64,000 bases of DNA from the NCBI RefSeq assembly GCF_014649495.1, contig NZ_BMTD01000003.1:62001-126000 (forward strand). Direction: 5' to 3'. Each line of letters starts with the position of its first letter. The stretch's first letter is position 1. This document shows positions 16,018 to 23,385 of the stretch, piece after piece. The translations under genes were made by a program, and so were the position numbers. Under the pieces are notes generated by a model, which saw only the letters and a program-made list of their open reading frames with translations, had not been told where the DNA came from and made no database searches. This stretch comes from Streptomyces filipinensis (lineage in GTDB: Bacteria; Actinomycetota; Actinomycetes; Streptomycetales; Streptomycetaceae).

Positions 16018-16715
16018 CGGTCGTCACCGCCCTTGGACTGCCGGGCACCGGCCGTCTTCCGGCCGGTCGTCTTGCGGGCAGCACCGGTCTTGCGGGCAGC
16101 ACCGGTCTTGCGGGCCGCCGCCTTCTTCGCGGGGGCCGTCTTCCTCGTCGCGGCCTCCCTGGCGGAGGCCTTCTTCGACGGCGCCTTGCCGGCCGCCGTC
16201 TTGCCGGCCGGCTTCTCCTGCCCGGCCTCGCGGTCACCGTCCTCGCGCGCCTCGCGGTCACCGTCCTCGCGCGCCTCACGGTCACCGCCCTCGCGCGCCT
16301 CACGGTCACCGTCCTCGCGCGCCTCACGGTCGCCGTCCTCGCGGGCCTCGCGGTCGCCGTCCTCCTGCTCCTCGTCGGAGCCGGCCTCGGGCAGGGCCCC
16401 GGACAGCTGGTCGCGCACCTGGGCGGTACGGTCGTGCAGCCGGTCGGCGAGCGCGCCCATCTGCCGTTCGACCATGGCCCCGGACGCGGCCTTGCCGACG
16501 CCCCGCAGGTCCTCGCGCAGCTGATCGCCGATCTCCTTGAACTGCGGATTGTCGCGCAGCTGCTGCCGCGCCAGGTCCGCGAGCGCCCCGGGGCCGAGGT
16601 TCAGCTTCTTGCCCGCGACCAGGGAGCCGACCGCGAGTGCCATTTTCAGTTTCTTCGTGCGTCCCAGCAGGTATCCGGCCCCTATGGCGAGGCCCATTGC
16701 CGTGCGGTTCATCAT
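16014..16715 (-). CDS. gvpY: GvpY-type protein with EDGDREAR repeats and a basic tail
   Basis: A 233-residue protein. The N-terminus (MMNRTAMGLAIGAGYLLGRTKK) is a hydrophobic helix followed by a basic region; then helices to about residue 110. Residues 115-163 are six copies of an 8-residue unit (E-D-G-D-R-E-A-R), encoded by perfect-length 24-bp DNA repeats. The last 65 residues are Lys/Ala/Thr-rich with KKAAARKTGAARKTGAARKT, like a histone H1 tail. Order and layout match Streptomyces GvpY, function unknown. ATG 16715 overlaps the gvpG stop as ATGA. Confidence 0.85.
   Translation of the reverse strand: MMNRTAMGLAIGAGYLLGRTKKLKMALAVGSLVAGKKLNLGPGALADLARQQLRDNPQFKEIGDQLREDLRGVGKAASGAMVERQMGALADRLHDRTAQVRDQLSGALPEAGSDEEQEDGDREAREDGDREAREDGDREAREGGDREAREDGDREAREDGDREAGQEKPAGKTAAGKAPSKKASAREAATRKTAPAKKAAARKTGAARKTGAARKTTGRKTAGARQSKGGDDR
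16225..16368 (-). repeat. Six tandem 24-bp repeats inside gvpY
   Basis: Units begin at 16225, 16249, 16273, 16297, 16321 and 16345, each close to GCCTCGCGGTCACCGTCCTC plus GCGC on the plus strand. They keep the reading frame and code for the alternating-charge octapeptide of GvpY. Differences are a few single-base changes, so the array probably varies in copy number between strains. Confidence 0.85.
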
Positions 16716-16972
16716 CGCGTCCCGTCGCCAGTGGTGTCGCCGGAGCGCAGGGCGATCTCCAGCCGGTCGAGCAGCTCGTCCTCCTGCCGGTCGAACTCCT
16801 CCTCGGTGATCTCACCCGCCTCCAGCTGCTCTTCGAGTCGGGCGAGCTCGGCCCGTACGGTGGCGGGGTCGTAGTAGATCCGTTCCGCCTCGCGGAGCAC
16901 CTGGCCGATCGCCCAGCCGCTGCCGCGCACCGGTGCGAACGGCAGCAGCAGCACCTCCTTGATCAGTCCCAT
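16712..16972 (-). CDS. gvpG: Gas vesicle protein GvpG
   Basis: An 86-residue helical protein of the GvpG family: MGLIKEVLLLPFAPVRGSGW, then a long charged helix with ARLEEQLEAGEITEEEFDRQ and EDELLDRLEIAL. GvpG is a small assembly partner, working with GvpF/L in other systems. ATG 16972 has GGGAGGAG 3-4 bp ahead. The gap to gvpF (62 bp) contains one copy of a 26-bp duplication. Confidence 0.88.
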   Translation of the reverse strand: MGLIKEVLLLPFAPVRGSGWAIGQVLREAERIYYDPATVRAELARLEEQLEAGEITEEEFDRQEDELLDRLEIALRSGDTTGDGTR

Positions 16973-17001
16973 GGACTCCTCCCTTCCGTCCCGGGCCCGC
17001 C

Positions 17002-17053
17002 CCGTCACCTACGCCCCGGTGTCCTGGCCGTCACCTACGCCCCGGTGTCCTGG
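17002..17053. repeat. Perfect 26-bp tandem duplication at the end of gvpF
   Basis: CCGTCACCTACGCCCCGGTG plus TCCTGG occurs twice in direct succession (17002-17027, 17028-17053). The second copy contains the gvpF stop codon and last residues; the first lies beyond the stop and widens the gvpF-gvpG gap. A 26-bp insertion would shift a frame but is harmless here. Confidence 0.9.
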
Positions 17054-17808
17054 TCGGCGCCCGCGGCGCCGGCCGCCGGCTGGGCGGGGCCTGGCTCGAC
17101 GAAGCTGTACGGCGGCAGCGGGCCGTTGACGCGCAGCTCCAGATGGGGGCGGGCGGCGCGGACCCGCTCGACGGCGGCCAGGAACTCCTCCGCCGCGTCC
17201 CGGGCCACCAGGAAGGAGACGTTGAGCAGCCAGCCCGTGGACTGCGGGCCGGCGCTGACCGCGGCGGCGGCCGGCTCCAGCTCGGCCTGCACCTCGGCGG
17301 CGTCCTCGGCCTCCTTGGCCTTGACCGCGGCCGCGACCATCTCACCGAGGCGCAGCTTGTCGTCGTAACCGCCGCCGCCGGCACGCCGGTTGGCCTCGGC
17401 GAGGCTGCGGATCTCGGCGTGCTCGGCCATCACCCGATGCAGCACGGCATCTTCGACGTGGCTGGCCTTGACGTTGTACTCGACCCTGCCGTCCAGGGCC
17501 TTCAGCCGCTCCAGGTAGTGCTCGGCGCGCTCGTCGAGCACCTGGACGACCGTGTCGTCGTCGGGGGCCACGTTCCCGAACCGCATGGGCAGCACACAGC
17601 CGCCGGCGCCGGTCTCGGCGAGCACGTTCTGGTGCGCGAGCAGGTCCCGGCGCTTGGCCCGCAGCCCCTCCGGGGCGTCGCTGACCACGGCGGCCAGCTC
17701 GCCGGAGATGAGGACCCGCACCGGCCGGGCCGGCTCGCCCACGCCGGTCATGCCCTCCGGGAGGGCGGCGTGCGAACGGCCGGTGATCCCGTAGACATAG
17801 GTGCTCAC
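17035..17808 (-). CDS. gvpF: Gas vesicle protein GvpF (GvpF/L family)
   Basis: A 257-residue GvpF/L-family protein: N-terminus TYVYGITGRS, ELAAVVSDAPEGLRAKRRDL, the conserved CVLPMRFGNVAPDDD, then GRVEYNVKASHVEDA in the second domain. It is thought to prevent premature aggregation of GvpA during shell growth. The C-terminus is Ala/Pro-rich. The GTG start overlaps the gvpA stop (GTGA). It forms a paralogous pair with gvpL. Confidence 0.9.
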   Translation of the reverse strand: MSTYVYGITGRSHAALPEGMTGVGEPARPVRVLISGELAAVVSDAPEGLRAKRRDLLAHQNVLAETGAGGCVLPMRFGNVAPDDDTVVQVLDERAEHYLERLKALDGRVEYNVKASHVEDAVLHRVMAEHAEIRSLAEANRRAGGGGYDDKLRLGEMVAAAVKAKEAEDAAEVQAELEPAAAAVSAGPQSTGWLLNVSFLVARDAAEEFLAAVERVRAARPHLELRVNGPLPPYSFVEPGPAQPAAGAAGADQDTGA

Positions 17809-18224
17809 TCCTGCTCCTCCTTCCGGCGGGCCGTGGACTTACGGGGGCGGGGCCGGGCCTCGCCGCCCTCCTCGCGGGCCTGCTTGAACGCGTCGGAGAT
17901 GGTCTCCGCGGCTCCGGACAAGGCGCCCTTGGACTTGCCGCGAGCACCGGACTCGGTGATCTCGCCGACCAGGTCGGGCAGCCCGGGGCTCTTGCGGGGC
18001 CCCGCCTCCAGGTCGAGGCGGTTGCACGCCTCGGCGAACCGCAGGTAGGTGTCGACGCTGGCCACCACGACCCGTACGTCGATCTTCAGGATCTCGATGC
18101 CGACCAGGGAGACCCGCACGAAGGCGTCGATCACCAGTCCCCTGTCCAGGACCAGTTCGAGTACGTCGTAGAGGCCGCTGCTGCCACCTCCGCCTCCGGT
18201 CTGCTGTGCCGGGACTACGGTCAT
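17805..18224 (-). CDS. gvpA: Gas vesicle structural protein GvpA with extended C-terminus
   Basis: The main shell protein, 139 residues. The GvpA core spans about residues 15-75: GLYDVLELVLDRGLVIDAFV, RVSLVGIEILKIDVRVVVAS and TYLRFAEACNRL. The classic protein ends near residue 75; here about 60 more residues follow, charged and partly disordered (SKGALSGAAETISDAFKQAR, then PRPRKSTARRKEEQE). This extension is known in Streptomyces GvpA. I choose ATG 18224 (MTVVPAQQ) because GGAGG lies about 10 bp before it; ATG 18233 would sit almost on the ribosome binding site. Confidence 0.9.
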   Translation of the reverse strand: MTVVPAQQTGGGGGSSGLYDVLELVLDRGLVIDAFVRVSLVGIEILKIDVRVVVASVDTYLRFAEACNRLDLEAGPRKSPGLPDLVGEITESGARGKSKGALSGAAETISDAFKQAREEGGEARPRPRKSTARRKEEQE

Positions 18225-18294
18225 GCCGGCCATTCCTCCTCTTGAGTAGTCGGTGCCAGGGTGGCTGCGCGGACGCGGCAGGCGGTGGGGCGGC

Positions 18295-18690
18295 CTACCG
18301 GCCGCCGGTTCGGCGCGCGTCGGCCCGTCCGCGTTCGTAGCGGCGAACGCGCCGGTAGCCGGTGAGCTGCCCGTCCTGGTCGATGTCGACCTGGTAGCCC
18401 GCCATCAGGCTCATCGTGTCCGGCACCCTCGCGAGTTCGAGGACCTCCACCTCCAGCACCCATCCGTCCTCGGTCTGCTCGAAGGAGGTCACCGACTCGG
18501 GGGCGAGCCCGGTGAGTTCGGCGAGCTGGGAACGGGCCTGGCGCAGCACCTCCATCGGGGCCGGCCGTCGCTCCCGCGCCTTGTTCTGCGTGTCACTCCG
18601 CGTGTCGTTCCGCGTGTCGTTCTGTGGCTCCTGTGAGTTTTGGGGTTCCCGTGAACTCTGTGACTTGGATGTGTGGTTTGTGTTCGACAT
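18295..18690 (-). CDS. gvpO: Gas vesicle protein GvpO
   Basis: A 131-residue GvpO-family protein. The first 45 residues are polar and repetitive (TNHTSKSQSSREPQNSQEPQ, then NDTRNDTRSDTQ). The conserved domain follows: PMEVLRQARSQLAELTGL, SVTSFEQTEDGWVLEVEVLE, and YQVDIDQDGQLTGYRRVRRY. GvpO is required for vesicle formation in haloarchaea. It is the first gvp gene and begins only 46 bp after the ligD-like gene, with GGGAGG before ATG 18690. Confidence 0.88.
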   Translation of the reverse strand: MSNTNHTSKSQSSREPQNSQEPQNDTRNDTRSDTQNKARERRPAPMEVLRQARSQLAELTGLAPESVTSFEQTEDGWVLEVEVLELARVPDTMSLMAGYQVDIDQDGQLTGYRRVRRYERGRADARRTGGR

Positions 18691-18736
18691 GGCCACCTCC
18701 CTCTGCGGGTGGCCTCTCATCCCCTGGCCAAACCTT

Positions 18737-19673
18737 TCAGGAGCGGATGTCCGCGAGGCGCCGCCGGGCCGGGCCCAGGGCGCGCCCCCGCTGCGGCACG
18801 CTCGCCCAGGGGTCGGTACGGGCCTGGTCGGCGGCGTCGGCGATGGTCCAGCGGCGGGCGTCGAGCCCGGGGTCGTCCAGCTGCTCCCAGGCGAGGGGGA
18901 CGGCGACGGGGGCGCCGGGGCGGGCCCGGACCGTGTAGGGGGGCGACGGCGGTCTGGGCGTAGGCGTTGCGCTGCACGTCGAGGTAGAGCCGGTCGCCGC
19001 GGTCCTGTTTGCGGGCGGCGGTGGTGAGCCGGCCGGGATGCCGGGAAACGGCCGCCTCGGCGACGTCATGGGCGAACCGGCGCACCTCGTCGAAGTCGTG
19101 GCGGCCGTTCAGGGGGACGACGAGATGGAGTCCGCGCGAGCCGGTGGTCATGGGCGCGGCGGGCAGTTCCAGCTCGTCCAGCAGCTCCCGCAGCCATCCG
19201 GCCGCCTCCCGGACCCGGGCGAAGTCGTCCCCGGCGGGGTCCAGGTCGAAGACCAGCCGGTCGGGGTGGTCGGCGCCACCGGCCCGGTCGGTGCGCGAGA
19301 GCCAGCGGTGCAGGGTGAGACAGGCCTGGTCGGCCAGGTAGAGCAGGGTGGCGGTGTCGCCGCAGACCACATGGGTGACCGTGCCGCCCTCCTTGGCGAC
19401 CTCGACCCGCTCGATCCAGTCCGGATAGTGCTCCGGGGTGTTCTTCTGCATGAACCGCTGCCCGTCGATGCCGTCCGGGTAGCGCTCCAGCATCAGCGGA
19501 CGGCCCCGCAGGTGCGGCAGGAGGCAGGGGGCGATGCTCCGGTAGTAGTCGGCGAGGTCGCCCTTGGTGTACTCCTTCGCGCCCCCGCCGCCCGGGAAGA
19601 GCACCTTCCCGGGCCGCTGGATCGCGACCGAACGGCGGCCCGCCCGCAGGGTCCGCGCGTCGGCGGCGCTCAT
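18737..19673 (-). pseudogene. LigD-type NHEJ polymerase (PrimPol) domain gene with a +1 frameshift
   Basis: It encodes the polymerase domain of LigD as a stand-alone protein of about 311 residues: PGKVLFPGGGGAKEYTKGDL, the metal-binding pair in LVFDLDPAG, and TTGSRGLHLVVPL. The frame is sound to AYAQTAVAP. There a run of six G on the plus strand (18938-18943) shifts it: the expected C-terminus (YTVRARPGAPVAVPLAWEQL ... DPWASV) continues in the other frame and stops at 18737-18739, while the original frame reads Arg/Pro-rich nonsense to a stop at 18717-18719. Removing one base restores the family sequence. This is either a sequencing error or a real slip. ATG 19673 overlaps the transketolase stop (ATGA). 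Confidence 0.8.
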
Positions 19674-21517
19674 CGCACGACCGCCTCCTCCACCAGCAGC
19701 TTGGCGGCGGCAGCGATGCCCACGGCGTCGATGCCGGCCGCGTGCAGCTGCTCGTCGGGCGCCGCCGAACCCGGCATGGTCCGCACCGCGAGCCGGACCA
19801 GCCGGGGTACGGGCCGGCCGTCGCCGAAGGCCTCCGCGACGGCGTCGCCGAGGCCGCCCTCGGCGTGGTGGTCCTCCACGGTCAGCAGACAGCCGGTCTC
19901 CTCGGCGGCCCGGCGCAGCGTGTCCACGTCGACGGGCTTGACCGAGTACAGGTCGATCACCCGCACCAGGATGCCGTCCTCGGCGAGCCGGTCGGCCGCG
20001 GCCAGCGCCTCGGGCACGGTGACCCCGGCCGCGACGACCGTCAGCCGGTCCTCCTCGCTGCTGACGAGCGTCTTGCTGCCGCCCACCGGGAACTCCTCCC
20101 CGGGGCCGTAGATCACCGGTGTCTTGCCGCGGGAGGTGCGCAGATAGCGGATGCCGTCGAGGCCGGCCATGGCCGCGACCAGCCGGGCGGTCTGGTTGGC
20201 GTCGCACGGGTACAGCACCGTCGAGCCGTGCACGGCACGGAACATCGCGAGGTCCTCCAGGCCCATCTGGGAGGGCCCGTCCTGGCCGATCGCGACACCG
20301 GCGTGCGAGCCGACCAGGTTGACGCCGGCACCGCTGATCGACGCCATCCGCACGAAGTCGTAGGCGCGGGTGAGGAAGGCGGCGAACGTCGAGGCGTACG
20401 GCAGCCAGCCCCGCGTGGCCATGCCGACGGCCGCGGCGACCAGCTGCTGCTCGGCGATGTAGCACTCGAAGAACCGCTCGGGATGGGCCTTGGCGAACTC
20501 CTCGGTGCGGGTGGAGTCGCCGACCTCGCCGTCCAGGGCGACGACGTCGCCGCGGGCGGTGCCGAGCGCGGCGAGGGCCGCGCCGAAGGCGTCCCGGGTC
20601 GCGACCTGGTCGCCCTCGTCGTAGCGCGGGAGCTGGAGCACCTCGGTGGTCACGTCCCGCAGCGCGGCGGCGGCCGGCGGCTCGCTGACCCGGACGGGCA
20701 CCTCGCGCGGCCCGCCGAGTTCGGCGACGGCCCCCTCGGCGTCCGGCAGCGGCTTGCCGTGGTGGCCCTCCATGTCCTCGACGGCGGCGACGCCCTTGCC
20801 CTTGAGGGTGCGGGCGAGGATCGCCACGGGCTGCCCGGCCGTGGACAGCGCCTCACCGTAGGCCCGGTCGATCTTGTCGACGTCATGGCCGTCGATCTCG
20901 ATGGTGTGCCAGCCGAAGGCCTGGAACCGGCGGGCGTAGGCGTCCAGGTCGTGGCCGTGCCGGGTCGGACCGCGCTGCCCGAGCCGGTTGACGTCGACGA
21001 TCGTGATCAGGTTGTCGAGGTGCTCGTACCCGGCGTGTTCGGCGGCCTCCCACACCGAGCCCTCCGCCAGCTCGCTGTCTCCGCACAGCACCCACACCCG
21101 GTAGCCGGTGCGCTCCAGCCGCTTTCCGGCGAGGGCGATGCCGACGCCGACCGGCAGGCCCTGGCCGAGGGATCCGGTGGCCGTCTCCACCCAGGGCAGC
21201 CGTCGGGGCGTCGGGTGTCCTTCGAGCCGGCTGCCGATCTTGCGGAAGGTGAGCAGCTCGCCGTCCTCGACGGCCCCGGCCGCCTTGTACGCGGCGTACA
21301 GCAGGGGTGACGCGTGTCCCTTGGACAGCACGAAACGGTCGTTGGCGGGGTGCTCGGGGCGTTCGAAGTCGTAGCGCAGGTGGTGGGCGAGGAGGACGGC
21401 CATCAGGTCGGCTGCGGACATCGAGGAGGTGGGGTGCCCGGATCCCGCGGCGGCGGACGCCCGCACGCTGTCCACGCGCAACTGCTGTCCCAGTTCGGCG
21501 AGTTCGGCGGTGTTCAT
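19670..21517 (-). CDS. Transketolase (compact form)
   Basis: A 615-residue transketolase, shorter than the roughly 660-700 of the housekeeping enzyme. The N-terminal half has GSGHPTSSMSAADLMAVLLA, SKGHASPLLYAAY and the ThDP motif GDSELAEGSVWEA ... VDVN. The central domain has RDAFGAALAALG and the catalytic Glu region IAEQQLVAAAVGMA; SHAGVAIGQDGPSQMGLEDL marks the pyrimidine domain. It transfers two-carbon units in the pentose phosphate pathway. ATG 21517 has AAGGAG. The stop overlaps the ligD-like start, so it probably leads the transcript reaching the gvp genes; whether it is co-transcribed with the NADH dehydrogenase 73 bp upstream is open. Confidence 0.88.
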   Translation of the reverse strand: MNTAELAELGQQLRVDSVRASAAAGSGHPTSSMSAADLMAVLLAHHLRYDFERPEHPANDRFVLSKGHASPLLYAAYKAAGAVEDGELLTFRKIGSRLEGHPTPRRLPWVETATGSLGQGLPVGVGIALAGKRLERTGYRVWVLCGDSELAEGSVWEAAEHAGYEHLDNLITIVDVNRLGQRGPTRHGHDLDAYARRFQAFGWHTIEIDGHDVDKIDRAYGEALSTAGQPVAILARTLKGKGVAAVEDMEGHHGKPLPDAEGAVAELGGPREVPVRVSEPPAAAALRDVTTEVLQLPRYDEGDQVATRDAFGAALAALGTARGDVVALDGEVGDSTRTEEFAKAHPERFFECYIAEQQLVAAAVGMATRGWLPYASTFAAFLTRAYDFVRMASISGAGVNLVGSHAGVAIGQDGPSQMGLEDLAMFRAVHGSTVLYPCDANQTARLVAAMAGLDGIRYLRTSRGKTPVIYGPGEEFPVGGSKTLVSSEEDRLTVVAAGVTVPEALAAADRLAEDGILVRVIDLYSVKPVDVDTLRRAAEETGCLLTVEDHHAEGGLGDAVAEAFGDGRPVPRLVRLAVRTMPGSAAPDEQLHAAGIDAVGIAAAAKLLVEEAVVR

Positions 21518-21590
21518 GAGTCTCCTTGCACAGAGTCGAGGGGGTCACGGCCCGGACCCGGGGGCCGGGCAGGGCCCGCGGCCCGCACCA

Positions 21591-23183
21591 TCACGAAGCG
21601 GCGGGCCCCGGAGGATCGGTGCGCCTGACCGGGCCAGGGGCGGGGTGGTCCGGTCGGTCCGCACGCCTGACCGGACCCGGGGCGGGATGGTCCGGCGGAT
21701 CGGTACGCCTCACCGGGCCCGAAACGCCGCGGTCCGGTGGATCCGTACGCCTCACCGGGCCCGGGGCAGGGTGATCTCCCTGTTCGCCGGAGGGTTCGTG
21801 GGCGGTTGTGGCCTGGGGTCTGTCCGGGCGGTCGGGGGTGCCCGGCCCAGCCCCCTCGTCCGCGCCGGACCGTGCAGGTCCGCCCGGGACGCGGGCCAGT
21901 TCCGGGGAGGCCGTGTCCAGGGGGACCGACCAGGAGCGTACGAGGCCCAACTGGACGCCCTGGCGCGGAAGTACCGCGTCCAGCAGCCAGTCGGCGGCCA
22001 CCCGGACGCGGTTGCCGGGCAGCGCGGCCAGGTGGTAGCCGCGGGTGACCACGCCGGCCGCCGGGCCGGAGAGCGGGATGCCGAACGGGTTCGCGGCGGC
22101 CCGTGCCCCGCCGAGGTCGACCGCGAAACCCAGGTCGCGGTGGCGATAGGGCCGCCGGCGCCGACCGAGCCCGAGCGAGGCGGCCACGTTCTCGCCGGCC
22201 ACCCGCCCCTGCCGCCACGCGTGCTGGGCCGTCATCGGCGTGAACTCGCCCGGGCGCTCCAGGTCGGGTACGGCGGCCGCGTCCCCGCAGCCGGACACCT
22301 CGGGCCGGCCGGGCACCCGCAGATGCGGGTCGACGATCAGGCGGCCCCGTTCCAGCGGCTGCCCCAGGGCTTCCACCAGCGGATCCGGGCGGACGCCCAC
22401 GCACCACACCAGGGTCCGGGACGGCACGAACTCCCCGTCGGTGAGCAGCACCCCGTCACGGGTGGCCTCCTTCACCGACGTACCCATCCGCACGTGCACC
22501 CCCCGCGCCCGCAGCACCCGGTCGGCGGTGCGGGACAGCCGCCGGTCCATCTCCGGCAGCACGCGCTCCGCCACGTCCAGCAGCAGCCAGCGGGGCCGCA
22601 CGCCGGGCAGCGGGCTGCGGCGCGCCAGCCCGTCGGTGAGCAGCTGCATGTGGGCGGCCACCTCGGTGCCGGTGTATCCGGCGCCGACCACCACGAAGGT
22701 GCACCGGGCGGCGCGGGCCTCCACGTCGTCCTCCGCGGCCGCGAGCTCCACCTGCCGGGTCACGTGGTCGCGCAGGTACAGCGCCTCCGGCAGCCCGCGG
22801 AACCCGTGCGCGTGCTCGGCGACCCCGGGGACGGGCAGCAGCTTGTTGACGCTGCCCACGCACAGCACCAGCCGGTCGTAGCCGAGGGTGCCCGCACCGC
22901 CCTCGGGGTCGGTGTAGTGGACGGTGCGCCCGTCCAGGTCGACGCCGCCCGCCTCGCCGAGCACCAGCCGCACCCCGTGCAGGGTGCCCGGCAGCGACAC
23001 GGTGACCCTGCGGGCCTCCAGGACGCCGGCGGCGACCTGGGGCAGCAGCGGCAGGTACAGGAAGTAGTCGGTCGGGTTCAGCAGTGTGATGTCGGCCCGG
23101 TTCCGGGTGAGGCGGGCCAGTGTGCGGGCAGCCCGGTACCCGGCGAACCCGGCGCCGACGATCACGATGTGAGGTCGGCTCAC
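21591..23183 (-). CDS. Type II NADH dehydrogenase-like FAD oxidoreductase with a repetitive C-terminal tail
   Basis: A 530-residue flavoprotein. The FAD-binding motif HIVIVGAGFAGYRAARTLAR is at the N-terminus, the NAD-binding motif FVVVGAGYTGTEVAAHM is near residue 165, and VSGCGDAAAVPDLE is the second FAD contact. This is the NDH-2 plan, which oxidises NADH and reduces quinone without proton pumping. After the fold, residues from about 440 onward are disordered; the last 60 consist of four 14-residue units of the type HPAPGPVRRTDPPD, coded by exact 42-bp DNA repeats. The GTG start has GGAGG 6 bp upstream. The promoter faces away from the F420 enzyme. Confidence 0.85.
   Translation of the reverse strand: MSRPHIVIVGAGFAGYRAARTLARLTRNRADITLLNPTDYFLYLPLLPQVAAGVLEARRVTVSLPGTLHGVRLVLGEAGGVDLDGRTVHYTDPEGGAGTLGYDRLVLCVGSVNKLLPVPGVAEHAHGFRGLPEALYLRDHVTRQVELAAAEDDVEARAARCTFVVVGAGYTGTEVAAHMQLLTDGLARRSPLPGVRPRWLLLDVAERVLPEMDRRLSRTADRVLRARGVHVRMGTSVKEATRDGVLLTDGEFVPSRTLVWCVGVRPDPLVEALGQPLERGRLIVDPHLRVPGRPEVSGCGDAAAVPDLERPGEFTPMTAQHAWRQGRVAGENVAASLGLGRRRRPYRHRDLGFAVDLGGARAAANPFGIPLSGPAAGVVTRGYHLAALPGNRVRVAADWLLDAVLPRQGVQLGLVRSWSVPLDTASPELARVPGGPARSGADEGAGPGTPDRPDRPQATTAHEPSGEQGDHPAPGPVRRTDPPDRGVSGPVRRTDPPDHPAPGPVRRADRPDHPAPGPVRRTDPPGPAAS
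21604..21771 (-). repeat. Four tandem 42-bp repeats in the NDH-2 C-terminal tail
   Basis: Units are exactly 42 bp apart (equivalent points at 21622, 21664, 21706 and 21748), each built around CGCCT(G/C)ACCGGGCC and a GGTCCGG block. Length is a multiple of three, so copies keep frame and code the Pro/Arg-rich 14-mer. Confidence 0.85.
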
Positions 23184-23223
23184 GGTGCGCCTCCGGCGGT
23201 GTGGCTCGTCCGAGGCTTTCCGC

Positions 23224-23248
23224 GTAACCGGGGCAGGGGCACCCAAAC
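23224..23248 (-). promoter_or_regulatory. Sigma-B-like promoter for the NADH dehydrogenase gene
   Basis: On the minus strand GTTT (23248-23245) is followed after exactly 15 bp by GGTTAC (23229-23224). This fits the Streptomyces sigma-B pattern GNNT-N14-16-GGGTA(C/T) with one change in the -10. An identical element drives the opposite strand at 23303-23327. Confidence 0.55.
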
Positions 23249-23302
23249 GCCCGGCGGGTCACCCGTACGCCGGTCACGGCACCCGAACGCGGCACCGCCC
23301 GT

Positions 23303-23327
23303 GTTTCGCACCGGGGGCCCCGGTTAC
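23303..23327 (+). promoter_or_regulatory. Sigma-B-like promoter for the F420-dependent oxidoreductase
   Basis: GTTT (23303-23306), 15 bp, GGTTAC (23322-23327). Both hexamers and the spacing are the same as in the divergent element for the NADH dehydrogenase. The start codon lies 58 bp downstream with GGAGG in between. Confidence 0.55.
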
Positions 23328-23385
23328 CCGGGCCCGGGCCGGAATCACACGGCGACCGGCCGCGCCCACACGGAGGTTGTGTCCC

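Noticed and set aside
16225..16368. Regular 24-bp repeats as a CRISPR array
   Set aside because: The units are contiguous with no unique spacers and lie in frame inside gvpY. There are no cas genes in the window.
21518..21590. Independent promoter for transketolase
   Set aside because: The 73-bp gap shows a good ribosome binding site but no -10/-35 pair I would defend, so co-transcription with the NADH dehydrogenase stays open.
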